A stretch of 64,000 nt of DNA from Nocardioides pini (GCF_026712185.1 NZ_JAPPUX010000002.1:678770-742769), one strand, 5' to 3'; positions 23,712 to 32,795 are shown, counted from the first letter of the stretch. Notes: generated from the sequence alone by a model not told the origin. Numbers and translations: made by a program.

Positions 23712-24587
23712 ATGAGTGTCGGATTCATCGGGCTCGGGCACATGGGCCTGCCCATGGCCCTCAACATGGCCCGTGCGGGCACCCCTCTGGTGGTGTGGAA
23801 CCGGTCCCCCGGCAAGGCGGACCTGGTGGCCCGTGCCGGCGCCACGGTCGCCAGCAGCCCCGCTCAGGTGCTGCGCGACGCGAGGACGGTGTTCCTGATG
23901 CTGGCGAACGGCGCGGCCATCGACGAGGTGCTGGAACGTGGCACGCCCCGCTTCGCCCAGATGGTGGCCGGTCGGACGCTGGTCCACATGGGCACGACCG
24001 CGGCGTCGTACTCGGAGCGACTCTCCGCGGACACCACGTCGGCCGGTGGCCGCTACGTCGAGGCGCCGGTGTCGGGGTCGCGTCGCCCCGCGGAGGCCGG
24101 TGAGCTGGTGGGGATGGTGGCCGGCCCGGACGCAGCCGTGGACAAGGTGCTCCCCCTGCTCGCACCGCTGTGCTCGACCACGGTCACGTGCGGTCAGGTC
24201 CCGAACGCGACCCGGATGAAGCTGGCAGTCAACCTCTTCCTCATCACCCAGGTCACCGGGCTGGCCGAGGCGTTCCACTTCGCCGAGAAGCACGGCCTGG
24301 ACCTCGAGACCTTCCGTTCGGTGCTGGACTCCGGACCCATGGCCAGCAGCGTCTCCCGGATCAAGCTGGAGAAGCTGGTGCGGGGCGACTTCGAGACGCA
24401 GGCATCGATCAGTGACGTGCACTACAACAGCCGTCTCGTGGCGGAGGCAGCGAGTCGTGCCCGCATGTCCTCGCCTGTCATCGACACGTGCCGAGACCTG
24501 TTCGCGGAGGCCGAACGGCTGGGCCACGGCCGTGCGGACATGGTCGCGGTGCTGCGAGCGTTGGAGGCGCGCACCGAAGCCAGGTGA
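23712..24587 (+). CDS. NAD(P)-dependent 3-hydroxyisobutyrate dehydrogenase-family oxidoreductase
   Basis: A 291-residue beta-hydroxyacid dehydrogenase. The Rossmann start is [13 protein letters not shown] (G-x-G-x-x-G). The substrate region reads Y-V-E-A-P-V-S-G-S (usual family D-A-P-V-S-G-G), followed by the catalytic-lysine helix with [10 protein letters not shown]. The usual cofactor-selecting residue after strand 2 gives V-W-N-R-S, which favours NADPH. AGGAGG precedes ATG at 23712. It stands alone between two hairpins; a precise substrate cannot be assigned (imine reductase-like and glyoxylate/succinic semialdehyde reductase-like members share this pattern). Confidence 0.9.
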   Translation: MSVGFIGLGHMGLPMALNMARAGTPLVVWNRSPGKADLVARAGATVASSPAQVLRDARTVFLMLANGAAIDEVLERGTPRFAQMVAGRTLVHMGTTAASYSERLSADTTSAGGRYVEAPVSGSRRPAEAGELVGMVAGPDAAVDKVLPLLAPLCSTTVTCGQVPNATRMKLAVNLFLITQVTGLAEAFHFAEKHGLDLETFRSVLDSGPMASSVSRIKLEKLVRGDFETQASISDVHYNSRLVAEAASRARMSSPVIDTCRDLFAEAERLGHGRADMVAVLRALEARTEAR

Positions 24588-24605
24588 CCGCCGGAGGGGG
24601 TGAAC

Positions 24606-24634
24606 GCCCCGCCCGGCACGTGGCCGGGCGGGGC
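24606..24634 (+). terminator. GC hairpin terminator
   Basis: GCCCCGCCCGGC pairs perfectly with GCCGGGCGGGGC around ACGTG, 19 bases after the dehydrogenase stop. The following about 245 bases (to 24879) hold nothing I can recognise. Confidence 0.7.
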
Positions 24635-24879
24635 CGACCGACGGCCCCCCACGGCCCGTACGGTCACGTCGGCACCCCCCACTCGAGGCGGCAGCCTGCG
24701 CCCGCCGCTGGGAGCCGGCTGGCGCGGGACCCGCCCGAAGGTCGGCTGGAAGCACCTGGGGCTGGGGTCCTGGCAACGACCGTAGGCCCGGCCGTCAGCC
24801 GACGCGACCGGTGTGCGCGACTCGTTCCGCACTTGTGGATCGGCTGTATCGGTCTCCAACGGTCTGCATCAGCCGCGGC

Positions 24880-25119
24880 TCACGTCCTGCCGTCGGCCGG
24901 TCGGACCAGCGCAGCCGACACCCACGACTGGGACAGGACCACCTCGGAGCCGGTGCCGGTCGAGTACGACTCCACCCGGACGACCCATGCCTCCCATCCG
25001 CGACGGTCGGAGCGGCGCCACGCGAGCAGCACGCCCGGGGACGGCACCGACCACCTGCCGGTGAGGTCGACCCACACGTGGAACGGGGGCTGGCGCGGCA
25101 CCCACACACGATAGAACAT
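24880..25119 (-). CDS. Small hypothetical protein under a LexA-like site
   Basis: A 79-residue soluble protein rich in Trp, Val and Ser: F-Y-R-V-W-V-P-R-Q-P-P-F-H-V-W-V-D-L, then W-E-A-W-V-V-R-V-E-S-Y. Strand-like alternation suggests a small beta-barrel. The ATG at 25119 lies inside a near-perfect LexA box, so the real start may be a downstream GTG (V-W-V-P). It follows the 25145-25609 gene by 25 bases on the same strand. No family recognised; an SOS-linked role is inferred from the site alone. Confidence 0.65.
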   Translation of the reverse strand: MFYRVWVPRQPPFHVWVDLTGRWSVPSPGVLLAWRRSDRRGWEAWVVRVESYSTGTGSEVVLSQSWVSAALVRPADGRT

Positions 25120-25127
25120 GTGTTCGA
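25112..25127 (-). promoter_or_regulatory. LexA (SOS) box
   Basis: On the minus strand the site reads TCGAACACATGTTCTA. The actinobacterial LexA consensus is TCGAAC-N4-GTTCGA, so 11 of 12 defined positions match. It overlaps the start codon of the 79-residue gene. Confidence 0.55.
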
Positions 25128-25144
25128 TCGACCGCCTGCAGTCG

Positions 25145-25609
25145 TCACCATTCCCCGGTCAGGAGGATGCGCCACGCCGGCGCATACCGTCCGTGGACAG
25201 CCCTCATCTGCCACGGCTCCGGACCGTCGGTCACTCCTGTCCGCTCATGGACGAGACGGAGGACCTCTGCCAGCACGGGGTCGCGCCACCGCTCGTGTTC
25301 ATCGACGTCGAGCACGTCGGGCATCGCACTGCCGCGGCGGGTCCGACGGGCCGCGTGCCGCGGACGCCCTTCCAGGTGTTCCAGCACTCCCAGCACGAGG
25401 TGCGCGTCCGCGGCGGGACCACCGGGCCACAGGAGGTCCATGACCTCCGGCGCAGCGCGGAGTCGGGCGAACCGCGGGGAGAGGTCCGCGACGGTCGTCG
25501 GCGTCAGTGCCAGCGCCGCACCCCACAGCTCGTCCTCGCCGTACCACCAGAGCACCCGCGCCAGGGACAGCGGCGACGTGATGACGTACTCGACCGGGCG
25601 CAGGGGCAC
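25145..25609 (-). CDS. Hypothetical protein paired with the small LexA-linked gene
   Basis: A 154-residue soluble helical protein from GTG at 25609: P-L-R-P-V-E-Y-V-I-T-S-P-L-S-L-A-R-V-L-W-W-Y, then L-T-P-T-T-V-A-D-L-S-P-R-F and, near the end, W-Q-M-R-A-V-H-G-R-Y. An Arg-rich centre (H-A-A-R-R-T-R-R-G) could contact nucleic acid. It is divergent from the SulP gene with about 160 bases between. Not recognised; the start is uncertain because the ribosome binding site is weak. Confidence 0.65.
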   Translation of the reverse strand: MPLRPVEYVITSPLSLARVLWWYGEDELWGAALALTPTTVADLSPRFARLRAAPEVMDLLWPGGPAADAHLVLGVLEHLEGRPRHAARRTRRGSAMPDVLDVDEHERWRDPVLAEVLRLVHERTGVTDGPEPWQMRAVHGRYAPAWRILLTGEW

Positions 25610-25771
25610 GCGGTCATCATCCGCCCCAACTGCTCCCCCCGGCAGCCTCCGGGCACGCGGTCGGCCGATCGAAGTCACCCGGTCCAGATGGTGCGACCTC
25701 ACCGTGCGGGGTGGTGTCCTCGAGGTGTCGACCAGGCCCGTGCCGGACGGGGACGACCGAGAGGAGACGCA

Positions 25772-27520
25772 GTGGCTGCGCACGCGACCTCCCGTCTCGG
25801 TGCCCTCCCCCGCGCGGTGCCAGGGCTGGCGATGCTGCGCTCCTACCGGCCGTCCCTGCTCGGCAAGGACCTGGTCGCCGGTCTCGTGCTCACGACGCTG
25901 CTGGTCCCGCAGGGGATGGCGTACGCCGAGCTGGCGGGCCTGCCCGCGATCACCGGCCTCTACACGACCATCCTCGCGCTGCTCGGCTACGCGTTGTTCG
26001 GTCCGTCACGGGTGCTCGTCCTCGGTCCGGACTCGTCGCTCGGGCCGATGATCGCGGCGGTCGTCGTCCCGCTCGTCGCGAGCGACGGCGACACCGGGAC
26101 GGCCGTCGCCTACGCATCCGTGCTCGCCCTCATGGTGGGTGCCATCACCGTCCTCGCCGGAGTCTTCAAGCTCGGGTTCATCGCCGACCTCCTCTCGAGG
26201 CCGACCCAGATCGGGTACATGAACGGCCTCGCGCTGACGATCTTGGTCAGCCAGCTGCCCAAGCTGTTCGGGTTCTCCGTCGACGCGGACGGCCTGATCG
26301 GCGAGGCGGTCGCGTTCGCCGAGGCGGTCAGCGACGGGGAGACCGTCGGAGCCGCGCTGGCGGTCGGGGCAGCCTGCCTGGTCCTGATCACGGGGCTTCA
26401 GCACCTGTGGCCGATCTTCCCGGCCGTGCTCGCCGCCGTCGTCCTCGCGATCGCAGCCGTTGCCGTGTTCGACCTCGCGGACCGGGGCGTCGAGCTGGTC
26501 GGCGAGCTCCCCTCGGGCTTTCCGCCCCTCACGCTGCCGACGGTGCCGATCGGCGACCTGGGGCTCCTGCTCGCCGGTGCGCTCGGCATCTCGCTGGTCT
26601 CCCTCACCGACACCATCTCGACCGCATCCGTGTTCGCCGACAAGACCGGGGAGGAGCTCGACGGGGACCGCGAGATGATCGGGGTCGGCGCGGCCAGCAT
26701 CGCCGCCGGGTGCTTCCAGGGGTTCCCCGTCAGCACCAGTGGCTCACGGACCGCGGTCGCGTTCCAGAGCGGCGCCCGGACGCAGGTCACCGGCCTGGTG
26801 GGAGCGGCCGCGATCATCACCGTGCTGGTCGCCGCGCCCGGGCTGCTCCGCAACCTCCCCCAGCCGGCGCTCGCAGCCGTCGTCATCGCCGCGTCGCTGT
26901 CCCTCGCCGACATCGCCGGGCTACGCCGGCTCCGGCGCCAACGCCGCTCCGACTTCGTCCTCGCCCTCGTGGCGTTCCTCAGCGTCGCCCTCCTCGGGGT
27001 GCTGTACGGCATCGCGGCGGCCGTCGGCCTGTCGATCCTCAACGTGTTCCGCCGGGTGTGGTGGCCCCACCAGGCGATCCTCGGTCGCGCGAGCGGCCTC
27101 CGCGGCTACCACGACACCGCCTACCGGGAGACCACCGAGCACCTGCCCGGTCTGGCGATCTACCGGTTCGACGCACCGCTGCTGTTCGCGAACGCACGCA
27201 CGTTCCGCAACCAGGTGCGCCGTCTCGCAGCGATGGAGCCGCGGCCCGTGTGGATCATCGTCGCGGCCGAACCGATCACCGACGTCGACACCACCGCAGC
27301 GGACATGCTCGCCGACCTCGACACCGAGCTCGACGAGGCGGGGACGCGGCTGGTCTTCGCCGAGCTGAAGGACGCCGTGCAGGCCAAGGTCAGGACCTAC
27401 GGGCTCGCCGCTCTCAGCGACGACCGCTTCTACGCGACCATCCGGACCGCGGTCGAGGCCTACGCAGCCACGCACGCGGTCACCTGGGTGCCGGGGTCGA
27501 GCCCCTACCGCCTGGACTGA
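25772..27520 (+). CDS. SulP-family anion transporter with STAS domain
   Basis: A 582-residue SLC26/SulP protein from GTG at 25772, with GAGGAG at 25761-25766. It has the family opening D-L-V-A-G-L-V-L-T-T-L-L-V-P-Q-G-M-A-Y-A-E-L-A-G-L-P, the G-L-Y-T-T segment, ten or more membrane helices and the signature region F-P-V-S-T-S-G-S-R-T-A-V. A C-terminal STAS domain (about 440-555) begins G-L-A-I-Y-R-F-D-A-P-L-L-F-A-N. It moves sulfate or another oxyanion; no carbonic anhydrase or sulfur gene is adjacent to narrow the substrate. Confidence 0.94.
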   Translation: MAAHATSRLGALPRAVPGLAMLRSYRPSLLGKDLVAGLVLTTLLVPQGMAYAELAGLPAITGLYTTILALLGYALFGPSRVLVLGPDSSLGPMIAAVVVPLVASDGDTGTAVAYASVLALMVGAITVLAGVFKLGFIADLLSRPTQIGYMNGLALTILVSQLPKLFGFSVDADGLIGEAVAFAEAVSDGETVGAALAVGAACLVLITGLQHLWPIFPAVLAAVVLAIAAVAVFDLADRGVELVGELPSGFPPLTLPTVPIGDLGLLLAGALGISLVSLTDTISTASVFADKTGEELDGDREMIGVGAASIAAGCFQGFPVSTSGSRTAVAFQSGARTQVTGLVGAAAIITVLVAAPGLLRNLPQPALAAVVIAASLSLADIAGLRRLRRQRRSDFVLALVAFLSVALLGVLYGIAAAVGLSILNVFRRVWWPHQAILGRASGLRGYHDTAYRETTEHLPGLAIYRFDAPLLFANARTFRNQVRRLAAMEPRPVWIIVAAEPITDVDTTAADMLADLDTELDEAGTRLVFAELKDAVQAKVRTYGLAALSDDRFYATIRTAVEAYAATHAVTWVPGSSPYRLD

Positions 27521-27544
27521 CGGACGCGGTCGAACGACGGCGAC

Positions 27545-28342
27545 TCAGAAGCCCATGTCGAAGCCGCCGCCGTCGAACCCGCCGTCGAACCCGCCACCGT
27601 CGCCGCCGTCGAACCCGCCGCCGTCGCCACCGTCGCCTCCGTCGCCTCCGCCGTCGCCGCCGTCGCCGCCGTCGTAACCGCTGCCGAAGTCGCTGAACAT
27701 CATGCCGCCCATGAACATCCAGGTCATCGGACCGAAGGCGCCGAAATAGCCCATCGCGTAGGGCTCGTAGGCGCGACCGCCCTGCCAGTACGGGACCCTC
27801 TGCGGCCCGACCATCACCTTGCGCACGTCGGGCTCGGCGCCGGCCCGGACGCGCTCGACGTCGAGGGCGCAGGCAGGCACGTCCCGCTCGACACCGTCCG
27901 GGGGGACGAACGCGACGTCGGCCACGGAGGGGCCGTGACGGGGGTCGAAGAAGCACGGCGGCCGCCGGGTCGGCAGCGCCTCGCCCGCGACGCGGGCGCG
28001 CACGCACGCGATGGCGTAGCGACCGTCCTCGACGATCGACGTGACGTGCCGGATGTCGTCGGGCCCGGTGATCGAGTCACCGGCCGTCTTGGCGGACTCG
28101 TAGGCGTCGAGCGCCCGCTGGTAGTCGGCGGTGGCACCGGCGTCGAGCTCGTGCCCGGTCATCTCCAGGTCGAGCTGCTGCAGGTCCTCGCCGAACGCGG
28201 TGATGTCCTCGAAGGCCAGCTTCCGCACCGGGGCGAGCTCGTCCTCCCGCCGGGTCAGCTCACGCGCCTGGTTGCGGCGCGACACACCGACCGCGACGGC
28301 GCCGATCGCCGCGAGGACGACCAGGATCAGGATGAGGTCCAT
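27545..28342 (-). CDS. Membrane-anchored protein with Gly-Asp repeat tail
   Basis: A 265-residue protein with one N-terminal helix (L-I-L-I-L-V-V-L-A-A-I-G-A-V), a cytoplasmic-looking helical region, an M/F-rich stretch (F-G-P-M-T-W-M-F-M-G-G-M-M-F) and a C-terminal tail of about 45 residues made of G-G-D and G-G-F-D repeats. The tail is low complexity and acidic. Similar tails occur on TPM-type and other actinobacterial membrane proteins. Function is unknown. It converges on the SulP gene. Confidence 0.8.
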   Translation of the reverse strand: MDLILILVVLAAIGAVAVGVSRRNQARELTRREDELAPVRKLAFEDITAFGEDLQQLDLEMTGHELDAGATADYQRALDAYESAKTAGDSITGPDDIRHVTSIVEDGRYAIACVRARVAGEALPTRRPPCFFDPRHGPSVADVAFVPPDGVERDVPACALDVERVRAGAEPDVRKVMVGPQRVPYWQGGRAYEPYAMGYFGAFGPMTWMFMGGMMFSDFGSGYDGGDGGDGGGDGGDGGDGGGFDGGDGGGFDGGFDGGGFDMGF

Positions 28343-28380
28343 GTCGAGAGCCTACGTCCGGCGTCGCTAGGCTCCCTCGC

Positions 28381-30024
28381 GTGAACGCCACCCTCGTCGC
28401 GAAGGACCTGTCCGGCGGGCACGGGCACCGGGTCCTCTTCGAGGGCCTCGACCTCACGGTCGCTCCGGGCGACGTGATCGGCGTCGTCGGCGCCAACGGG
28501 GCCGGGAAGTCGACCCTGCTGTCCCTGCTCGGCGGGGTGGTGCAGCCGATGGCCGGGTCCGTCGAGTGCGCGCCGCGCGACGCCTTCGTGGGGTGGCTGC
28601 CGCAGGAGCACGAGCGGATGCCCGGGGAGACGGTCGCGCACTACGTCGCGCGGCGCACGGGTGCGGCCGAGGCGACCGCGGCGATGGAGGCCGCCGCCGG
28701 CGCGCTCGGCTCGGGCGAGCCGGGGGCGGACGACGCCTACGCGGTGGCGTACGACCGGTGGCTGGCCAGCGGGGCCACCGACCTCGAGGACAGGATCGCG
28801 CCGGTGCTGGCCGACCTCGGCATCGAGGTGGGTCCCGACGCCCTGATGACCTCCCTGTCCGGCGGTCAGGCCGCACGGGTCGCGCTCGCCGCGCTCCTGC
28901 TCAGCCGCTTCGACGTCGTCCTGCTCGACGAGCCGACCAACGACCTCGACCTCGACGGGCTGGCGCGCCTCGAGGCGTTCGTGCAGGGGCTGCGCGGCGG
29001 CGTCGTGCTCGTGTCGCACGACCGCGAGTTCCTCGCGCGATGCGTCACCCGGATCGTCGAGCTGGACCTGGCCCAGGGCAAGGTCGCCGTCCACGACGGC
29101 GGCTACGACTCCTTCCTCGAGGAGCGAGCCGTCGCCCGGCGTCACGCCAGGGAGGCCTACGAGCAGTACGCCGAGACCCGGGCCGACCTCGTGAAGCGGG
29201 CACGCACCCAGCGGGAGTGGAGCTCGCAGGGTGTGCGCAACGCGATGCGCAAGAACCCCGACAACGACAAGATCCGGCGGCGGGCGGCCACCGAGTCGTC
29301 GGAGAAGCAGGCGCAGAAGGTCCGCCAGATGGAGTCGCGGATCGCGCGCCTGGAGGAGGTCGAGGAGCCGCGCAAGGAGTGGGCCCTTCAGTTCGACATC
29401 GCTGCAGCGCCGCGCTCGAGCCAGGTCGTCGCGACCCTCAACGACGCGACCCGGACCTTGGGCGACTTCACCCTCGGTCCGGTCTCCGCGCAGGTGGACG
29501 CCGGCGACCGGATCGGCATCACCGGCCCCAACGGGGCGGGCAAGACCACGCTCCTGCGACTGCTGCTCGGGCGCGACACCCCCGACACCGGCACCGCCTC
29601 GCTGGGCGCGTCGGTCGCCGTCGGCCTGATCGACCAGGCCCGCACGGGCCTCGCCGAGGAGCTGCCCCTCGGCGCCGCCTTCGAGGCCGTCGTGCCGGAG
29701 ATGACCCAGGCCGAGGTGCGCACCCTGCTCGCGAAGTTCGGTCTCAAGGCCGACCAGGTCACCAGCCCGGTGGGCCGCCTCTCCCCCGGCGAGCGGACCC
29801 GCGCGGCGATGGCGCTGCTCCAGGCACGCGGGGTGAACCTGCTGGTCCTCGACGAGCCGACCAACCACCTGGACCTGCCCGCCATCGAGCAGCTCGAGCA
29901 GGCCCTGGCGTCGTACGACGGTGCGCTGCTGCTGGTCTCGCACGACCGCCGCCTGCTGGAGAACGTGCGGCTGCACCAGCGGTGGGAGGTCGACGGCGGC
30001 CGCGTCGTCGTACGCCGGTCCTGA
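28381..30024 (+). CDS. ABC-F family ATPase (soluble, tandem ATP-binding cassettes)
   Basis: A 547-residue protein with two nucleotide-binding domains and no membrane segment. Walker A motifs are G-A-N-G-A-G-K-S-T and G-P-N-G-A-G-K-T-T. Signatures are L-S-G-G-Q-A-A-R and L-S-P-G-E-R-T-R (the second is the ABC-F-type variant). Walker B plus D-loop are V-L-L-D-E-P-T-N-D-L-D and L-V-L-D-E-P-T-N-H-L-D. A charged inter-domain linker of about 75 residues holds the P-tract. ABC-F proteins act on the ribosome (translation factors or antibiotic protection). GTG start at 28381 is close to the divergent gene and may be leaderless. Confidence 0.95.
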   Translation: MNATLVAKDLSGGHGHRVLFEGLDLTVAPGDVIGVVGANGAGKSTLLSLLGGVVQPMAGSVECAPRDAFVGWLPQEHERMPGETVAHYVARRTGAAEATAAMEAAAGALGSGEPGADDAYAVAYDRWLASGATDLEDRIAPVLADLGIEVGPDALMTSLSGGQAARVALAALLLSRFDVVLLDEPTNDLDLDGLARLEAFVQGLRGGVVLVSHDREFLARCVTRIVELDLAQGKVAVHDGGYDSFLEERAVARRHAREAYEQYAETRADLVKRARTQREWSSQGVRNAMRKNPDNDKIRRRAATESSEKQAQKVRQMESRIARLEEVEEPRKEWALQFDIAAAPRSSQVVATLNDATRTLGDFTLGPVSAQVDAGDRIGITGPNGAGKTTLLRLLLGRDTPDTGTASLGASVAVGLIDQARTGLAEELPLGAAFEAVVPEMTQAEVRTLLAKFGLKADQVTSPVGRLSPGERTRAAMALLQARGVNLLVLDEPTNHLDLPAIEQLEQALASYDGALLLVSHDRRLLENVRLHQRWEVDGGRVVVRRS

Positions 30025-30156
30025 CGGGCGGACCTCCTCACCGCGCCCGGCGCCCCTCCTCCGCGGGCAGACGCCGCTGGCGCCTGGGAGGAAACTCCGT
30101 CTGATCTGGGGTCACCGTGGGAGGCGCGGGGACGGGGTCCCACCCACAGTGAGGAG

Positions 30157-30330
30157 GTGGGCAACCGGCACTCCACCACACGCGGAGCAGCGGCCGACGC
30201 GGCCGCCACGCTCGCCGTCCTCGTCGTGGGGTCGTCGCTGCTGGCGATGACCGCGCCGCTGGTCTCGGCACTCGCGGTTGCCCTGACCGCCCTCGTCTAC
30301 GTCCCGGTGCGGGCGCACCGAGCCGCCTAG
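30157..30330 (+). CDS. Small membrane protein, 57 residues
   Basis: GTG at 30157 opens a 57-codon frame with a polar N-terminus (G-N-R-H-S-T-T-R-G) and two hydrophobic segments (L-A-V-L-V-V-G-S-S-L-L-A, then L-V-S-A-L-A-V-A-L-T-A-L-V-Y-V) ending in R-A-H-R-A-A. GAGGAG touches the start codon, which is closer than ideal. Plausible but unproven. Confidence 0.4.
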   Translation: MGNRHSTTRGAAADAAATLAVLVVGSSLLAMTAPLVSALAVALTALVYVPVRAHRAA

Positions 30331-30425
30331 CCCACCTTGTACCTGCGCGACGGGTGCGCTATCCCTCGAGTGTGGGGCCGCGTCGAGCCGCCATCCCTGT
30401 GCAGCCCCCGGTGAGGAGCACGGCC

Positions 30426-31394
30426 ATGGATGAACCGCAGCACCCTCTCGAGGCGCGGGAGGTCGATCCGGCGCTCCTCGAGCTCCCGACCTCGCCCGCG
30501 CCGTCCACGCACGGCATGGCCCACGTCCAGGACGCGCTCCGGGCGACCGGGCTGGAGTCCGAGGTCGCCGAGGTCCTCCCGACGCGGGGCGGCCACGGGG
30601 CCGACCGCATCTGGGACGTCTGGACCGACGTCACGTGGTCGGACGCCTTCCGCGCGAAGCCGACCCTCGACCTCGACGTCGAGCTGGACCGGTTCCGGTG
30701 GCCGGCGTCGCTGTACATCCCCAGGGACGCCGACTACCGCGACCACTGGATGGTGCCGCCCCCCGACCGGCAGCGGTATGCCCTGGCGTGGCCGGCGCCG
30801 GGCAGCACGACGCGGCCGGACTGGGCGTCGGCGCAGACCGGCGACCTGTTCGCGTACGCGATCGTGCCGTGGACCTCGCCCGCCGACGACACCCGCGGGG
30901 AAGCGGGGATCGGGATCCGTTACTCCCCGGCGTTCACGCTCGGCACCGTGGACTTCGAGCCGATGGTCAATGTTCGCGACGGCATGCTCGCCGCGGTCCT
31001 CGACTACTACCCCACCCTCTCCGCGGGCCACGTGACGCTACGAGCGAGCGTCGTGCTCGCCTCGTGGCAGGTGATCCCCGGTGGCTTCGACCTGCTCGAC
31101 CACGCCGTGCTCCCGGTCGCGGGCATCACGCGCGACCAGAGCTTCGGACCCGAGCGCGCCCGGCTGCCGGGCTCGCTCTTCACACCTCGCCCGTTCCGGA
31201 AGCGCTTCCTCGTGCAGGCCGGGCGGGAGTACCTCTTCGGGGTCGTGGGCCGGGTCGAGGCGATGTCGACGCTCACCGACCCCCAGGGGCGGCCCCTGAC
31301 AGGGACCGACGGCAGCAACTTCAAGGTCTACACGTGGATCACGCTCGGCATCCCATACATGACCGTCGACACCGTCCAGGTGCACATCCCCTAG
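30426..31394 (+). CDS. Hypothetical protein, 322 residues
   Basis: From ATG at 30426 (GAGGAG seven bases upstream). No signal peptide or membrane helix is seen. The protein is rich in Trp, Tyr, Pro and Asp: I-W-D-V-W-T-D-V-T-W-S-D near residue 65, H-W-M-V-P-P-P, then Y-Y-P-T-L-S-A-G-H-V and R-E-Y-L-F-G-V-V-G-R. Predicted beta-strand content is high. The repeated aromatic W-x-D-V and extended strands resemble carbohydrate- or envelope-associated unknowns. I do not recognise it. It converges on ribA. Confidence 0.7.
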   Translation: MDEPQHPLEAREVDPALLELPTSPAPSTHGMAHVQDALRATGLESEVAEVLPTRGGHGADRIWDVWTDVTWSDAFRAKPTLDLDVELDRFRWPASLYIPRDADYRDHWMVPPPDRQRYALAWPAPGSTTRPDWASAQTGDLFAYAIVPWTSPADDTRGEAGIGIRYSPAFTLGTVDFEPMVNVRDGMLAAVLDYYPTLSAGHVTLRASVVLASWQVIPGGFDLLDHAVLPVAGITRDQSFGPERARLPGSLFTPRPFRKRFLVQAGREYLFGVVGRVEAMSTLTDPQGRPLTGTDGSNFKVYTWITLGIPYMTVDTVQVHIP

Positions 31395-31413
31395 CCGCGA
31401 TCGACGCCATCCG

Positions 31414-32067
31414 TCAGGTCGCCGGCAGCTGCAGCACGTGTCCACCGGCGGCCTTGGCGGCGAGGTAGCCGTGGTTGACCGGGCTGAGGTGGAGGCCGGT
31501 GCGCACCCGGCGCTCGACCATCACCCCGGCCGCCTCGAGCTGGGCGGCCTTGTCGGGGTTGTTCGAGAGCAGGTCGAGCCGGTCGACGCCGAGCGCCTGC
31601 AGCATCTGCACCGCCACGGTGTAGTCCCGCGCGTCGTCGGCGAAGCCGAGGGCGCGGTTGGCCTCGTAGGTGTCGAGTCCGCTGTCCTGGAGGGCGTAGG
31701 CGTCGATCTTGTTGTAGAGCCCGATGTCGCGCCCCTCCTGCCGGAGGTAGAGCAGGTAGCCGCCGGCGTGGCTGACCCGTCGGACCGCCTCGTCCAGCTG
31801 GGGCCCGCAGTCGCAGCGCGCGCTGCCGAGCACGTCGCCGGTGAGGCACTCGCTGTGCAGCCGCACGAGGGGTACGCCGACCGGGTGGGCGTCGTCGTGC
31901 GCGCGGCTCCCCAGCCCGATGGCCACGTGCTCCCGGCCGTCGACGAGCCCGTGGAAGGTCGTCAGCCGGGCGGGCACCGGCGTGCCGTCGGCCAGCCGCA
32001 GCGGCAGGTCCACCTCGCGCCGGACGGCCGCGACGGGGACGGGTTCGGAGACGGGTTCGACGCTCAT
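31414..32067 (-). CDS. ribA: GTP cyclohydrolase II
   Basis: A 217-residue stand-alone RibA; in Actinobacteria the riboflavin operon usually has a fused RibBA, so this looks like a specialised extra copy. It keeps the zinc cysteines Cys74, Cys85 and Cys87 (H-S-E-C and R-C-D-C-G), the R-Q-E-G-R loop, and Tyr107 in L-L-Y-L-R-Q-E-G-R. That tyrosine position corresponds to the one whose change to Met in a Streptomyces coelicolor paralogue alters the product, so canonical chemistry (GTP to the diaminopyrimidine phosphate, formate and pyrophosphate) is expected. It starts inside the reductase stop (ATGA) as the last gene of the operon. Confidence 0.93.
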   Translation of the reverse strand: MSVEPVSEPVPVAAVRREVDLPLRLADGTPVPARLTTFHGLVDGREHVAIGLGSRAHDDAHPVGVPLVRLHSECLTGDVLGSARCDCGPQLDEAVRRVSHAGGYLLYLRQEGRDIGLYNKIDAYALQDSGLDTYEANRALGFADDARDYTVAVQMLQALGVDRLDLLSNNPDKAAQLEAAGVMVERRVRTGLHLSPVNHGYLAAKAAGGHVLQLPAT

Positions 32068-32795
32068 CCGGCGTCCTCGACGGTGTCCTCGGCGGTGTCC
32101 TCGACGGTGTCCTCGAAGCGGGGCGAGAGGGCGTAGCGCAGCAGGACGACGTCGCCGATCTGCTGGGTCTGCGCGAGCCGCGCGCGGTGGCCCGGGTTCC
32201 AGGGGAAGGCCCCGTCGCCGACGAAGCGACGGGCCTGCGAGCTGCCCACGAAGAACGGGGCGACGACCAGGTGCAGCTCGTCGGCGGCCGCGGACGTGAG
32301 GAACTGGGTGTGCACCCGTCCCCCGCCCTCCACCATCAGCCGTCGCACCCCGCGGTCGTGGAGGTCCGCGCTGAGCCGCGCCACCTCGACGTCCGGACCG
32401 CCGTCGACGACGGTCGCCACGTGCGCCAGCCGGCTCCGGGCCGTGGGCAGCGACGGCGTCGCGCAGTAGACGATCTTCTCGCTGGTGCCGGTCGCGAAGA
32501 AGTTGCTGTCGGCGTCGAGCCGGGCCTGCCTGGTCATCGTGACCTTCGTGGGTGACTCGGCCATCCCCCGCGCCCGCCGCCGCTCCCGCAGGGCGGGGTC
32601 GCGCACCAGCAGCCGCGGGTTGTCGTCGCGCACCGTGCCTGCCCCGACGAGGATCGCGTCGCACTCCGACCGCACCCGGTCCACCCGGCACAGGTCGGCG
32701 TCGTTCGACAGCACCAGCCGCTCCCGGGTGGCGCCGCCGAGGTAGCCGTCGAGCGAGATGCTGCAGCTCAGGATCGTGTAGGGACGTTCAGGCAC
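32064..32795 (-). CDS. RibD C-terminal-type pyrimidine/pterin reductase
   Basis: A 243-residue DHFR-like RibD_C domain protein without the deaminase half. It shows C-S-I-S-L-D-G-Y-L-G-G, then D-A-I-L-V-G-A-G-T-V-R-D-D-N-P and V-E-G-G-G-R-V-H, the substrate and NADPH sites of the family. GTG at 32795 follows GGGGAGGG. It overlaps the flippase gene by 8 bases and ribA by 4. Together with GTP cyclohydrolase II it could produce a reduced ribityl- or pterin-like intermediate. The C-terminus carries an E-D-T-V repeat that varies independently of the fold. Confidence 0.9.
   Translation of the reverse strand: MPERPYTILSCSISLDGYLGGATRERLVLSNDADLCRVDRVRSECDAILVGAGTVRDDNPRLLVRDPALRERRRARGMAESPTKVTMTRQARLDADSNFFATGTSEKIVYCATPSLPTARSRLAHVATVVDGGPDVEVARLSADLHDRGVRRLMVEGGGRVHTQFLTSAAADELHLVVAPFFVGSSQARRFVGDGAFPWNPGHRARLAQTQQIGDVVLLRYALSPRFEDTVEDTAEDTVEDAG
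32073..32108. repeat. 12-bp tandem repeat x3 in reductase C-terminus
   Basis: GTCCTCGACGGT, GTCCTCGGCGGT and GTCCTCGACGGT encode an E-D-T-V/A tail on the minus strand. A partial fourth copy follows at 32109. Confidence 0.85.

Noticed and set aside
23327..23845. 172-codon minus-strand frame over the gene-free stretch
   Set aside because: Low-complexity composition, overlaps the dehydrogenase start on the other strand, no domain or ribosome binding site.
31414..32795. Riboflavin biosynthesis operon
   Set aside because: Only the cyclohydrolase and a reductase-type gene are present; no lumazine synthase, riboflavin synthase or deaminase, and the neighbours are glycosylation and membrane genes.
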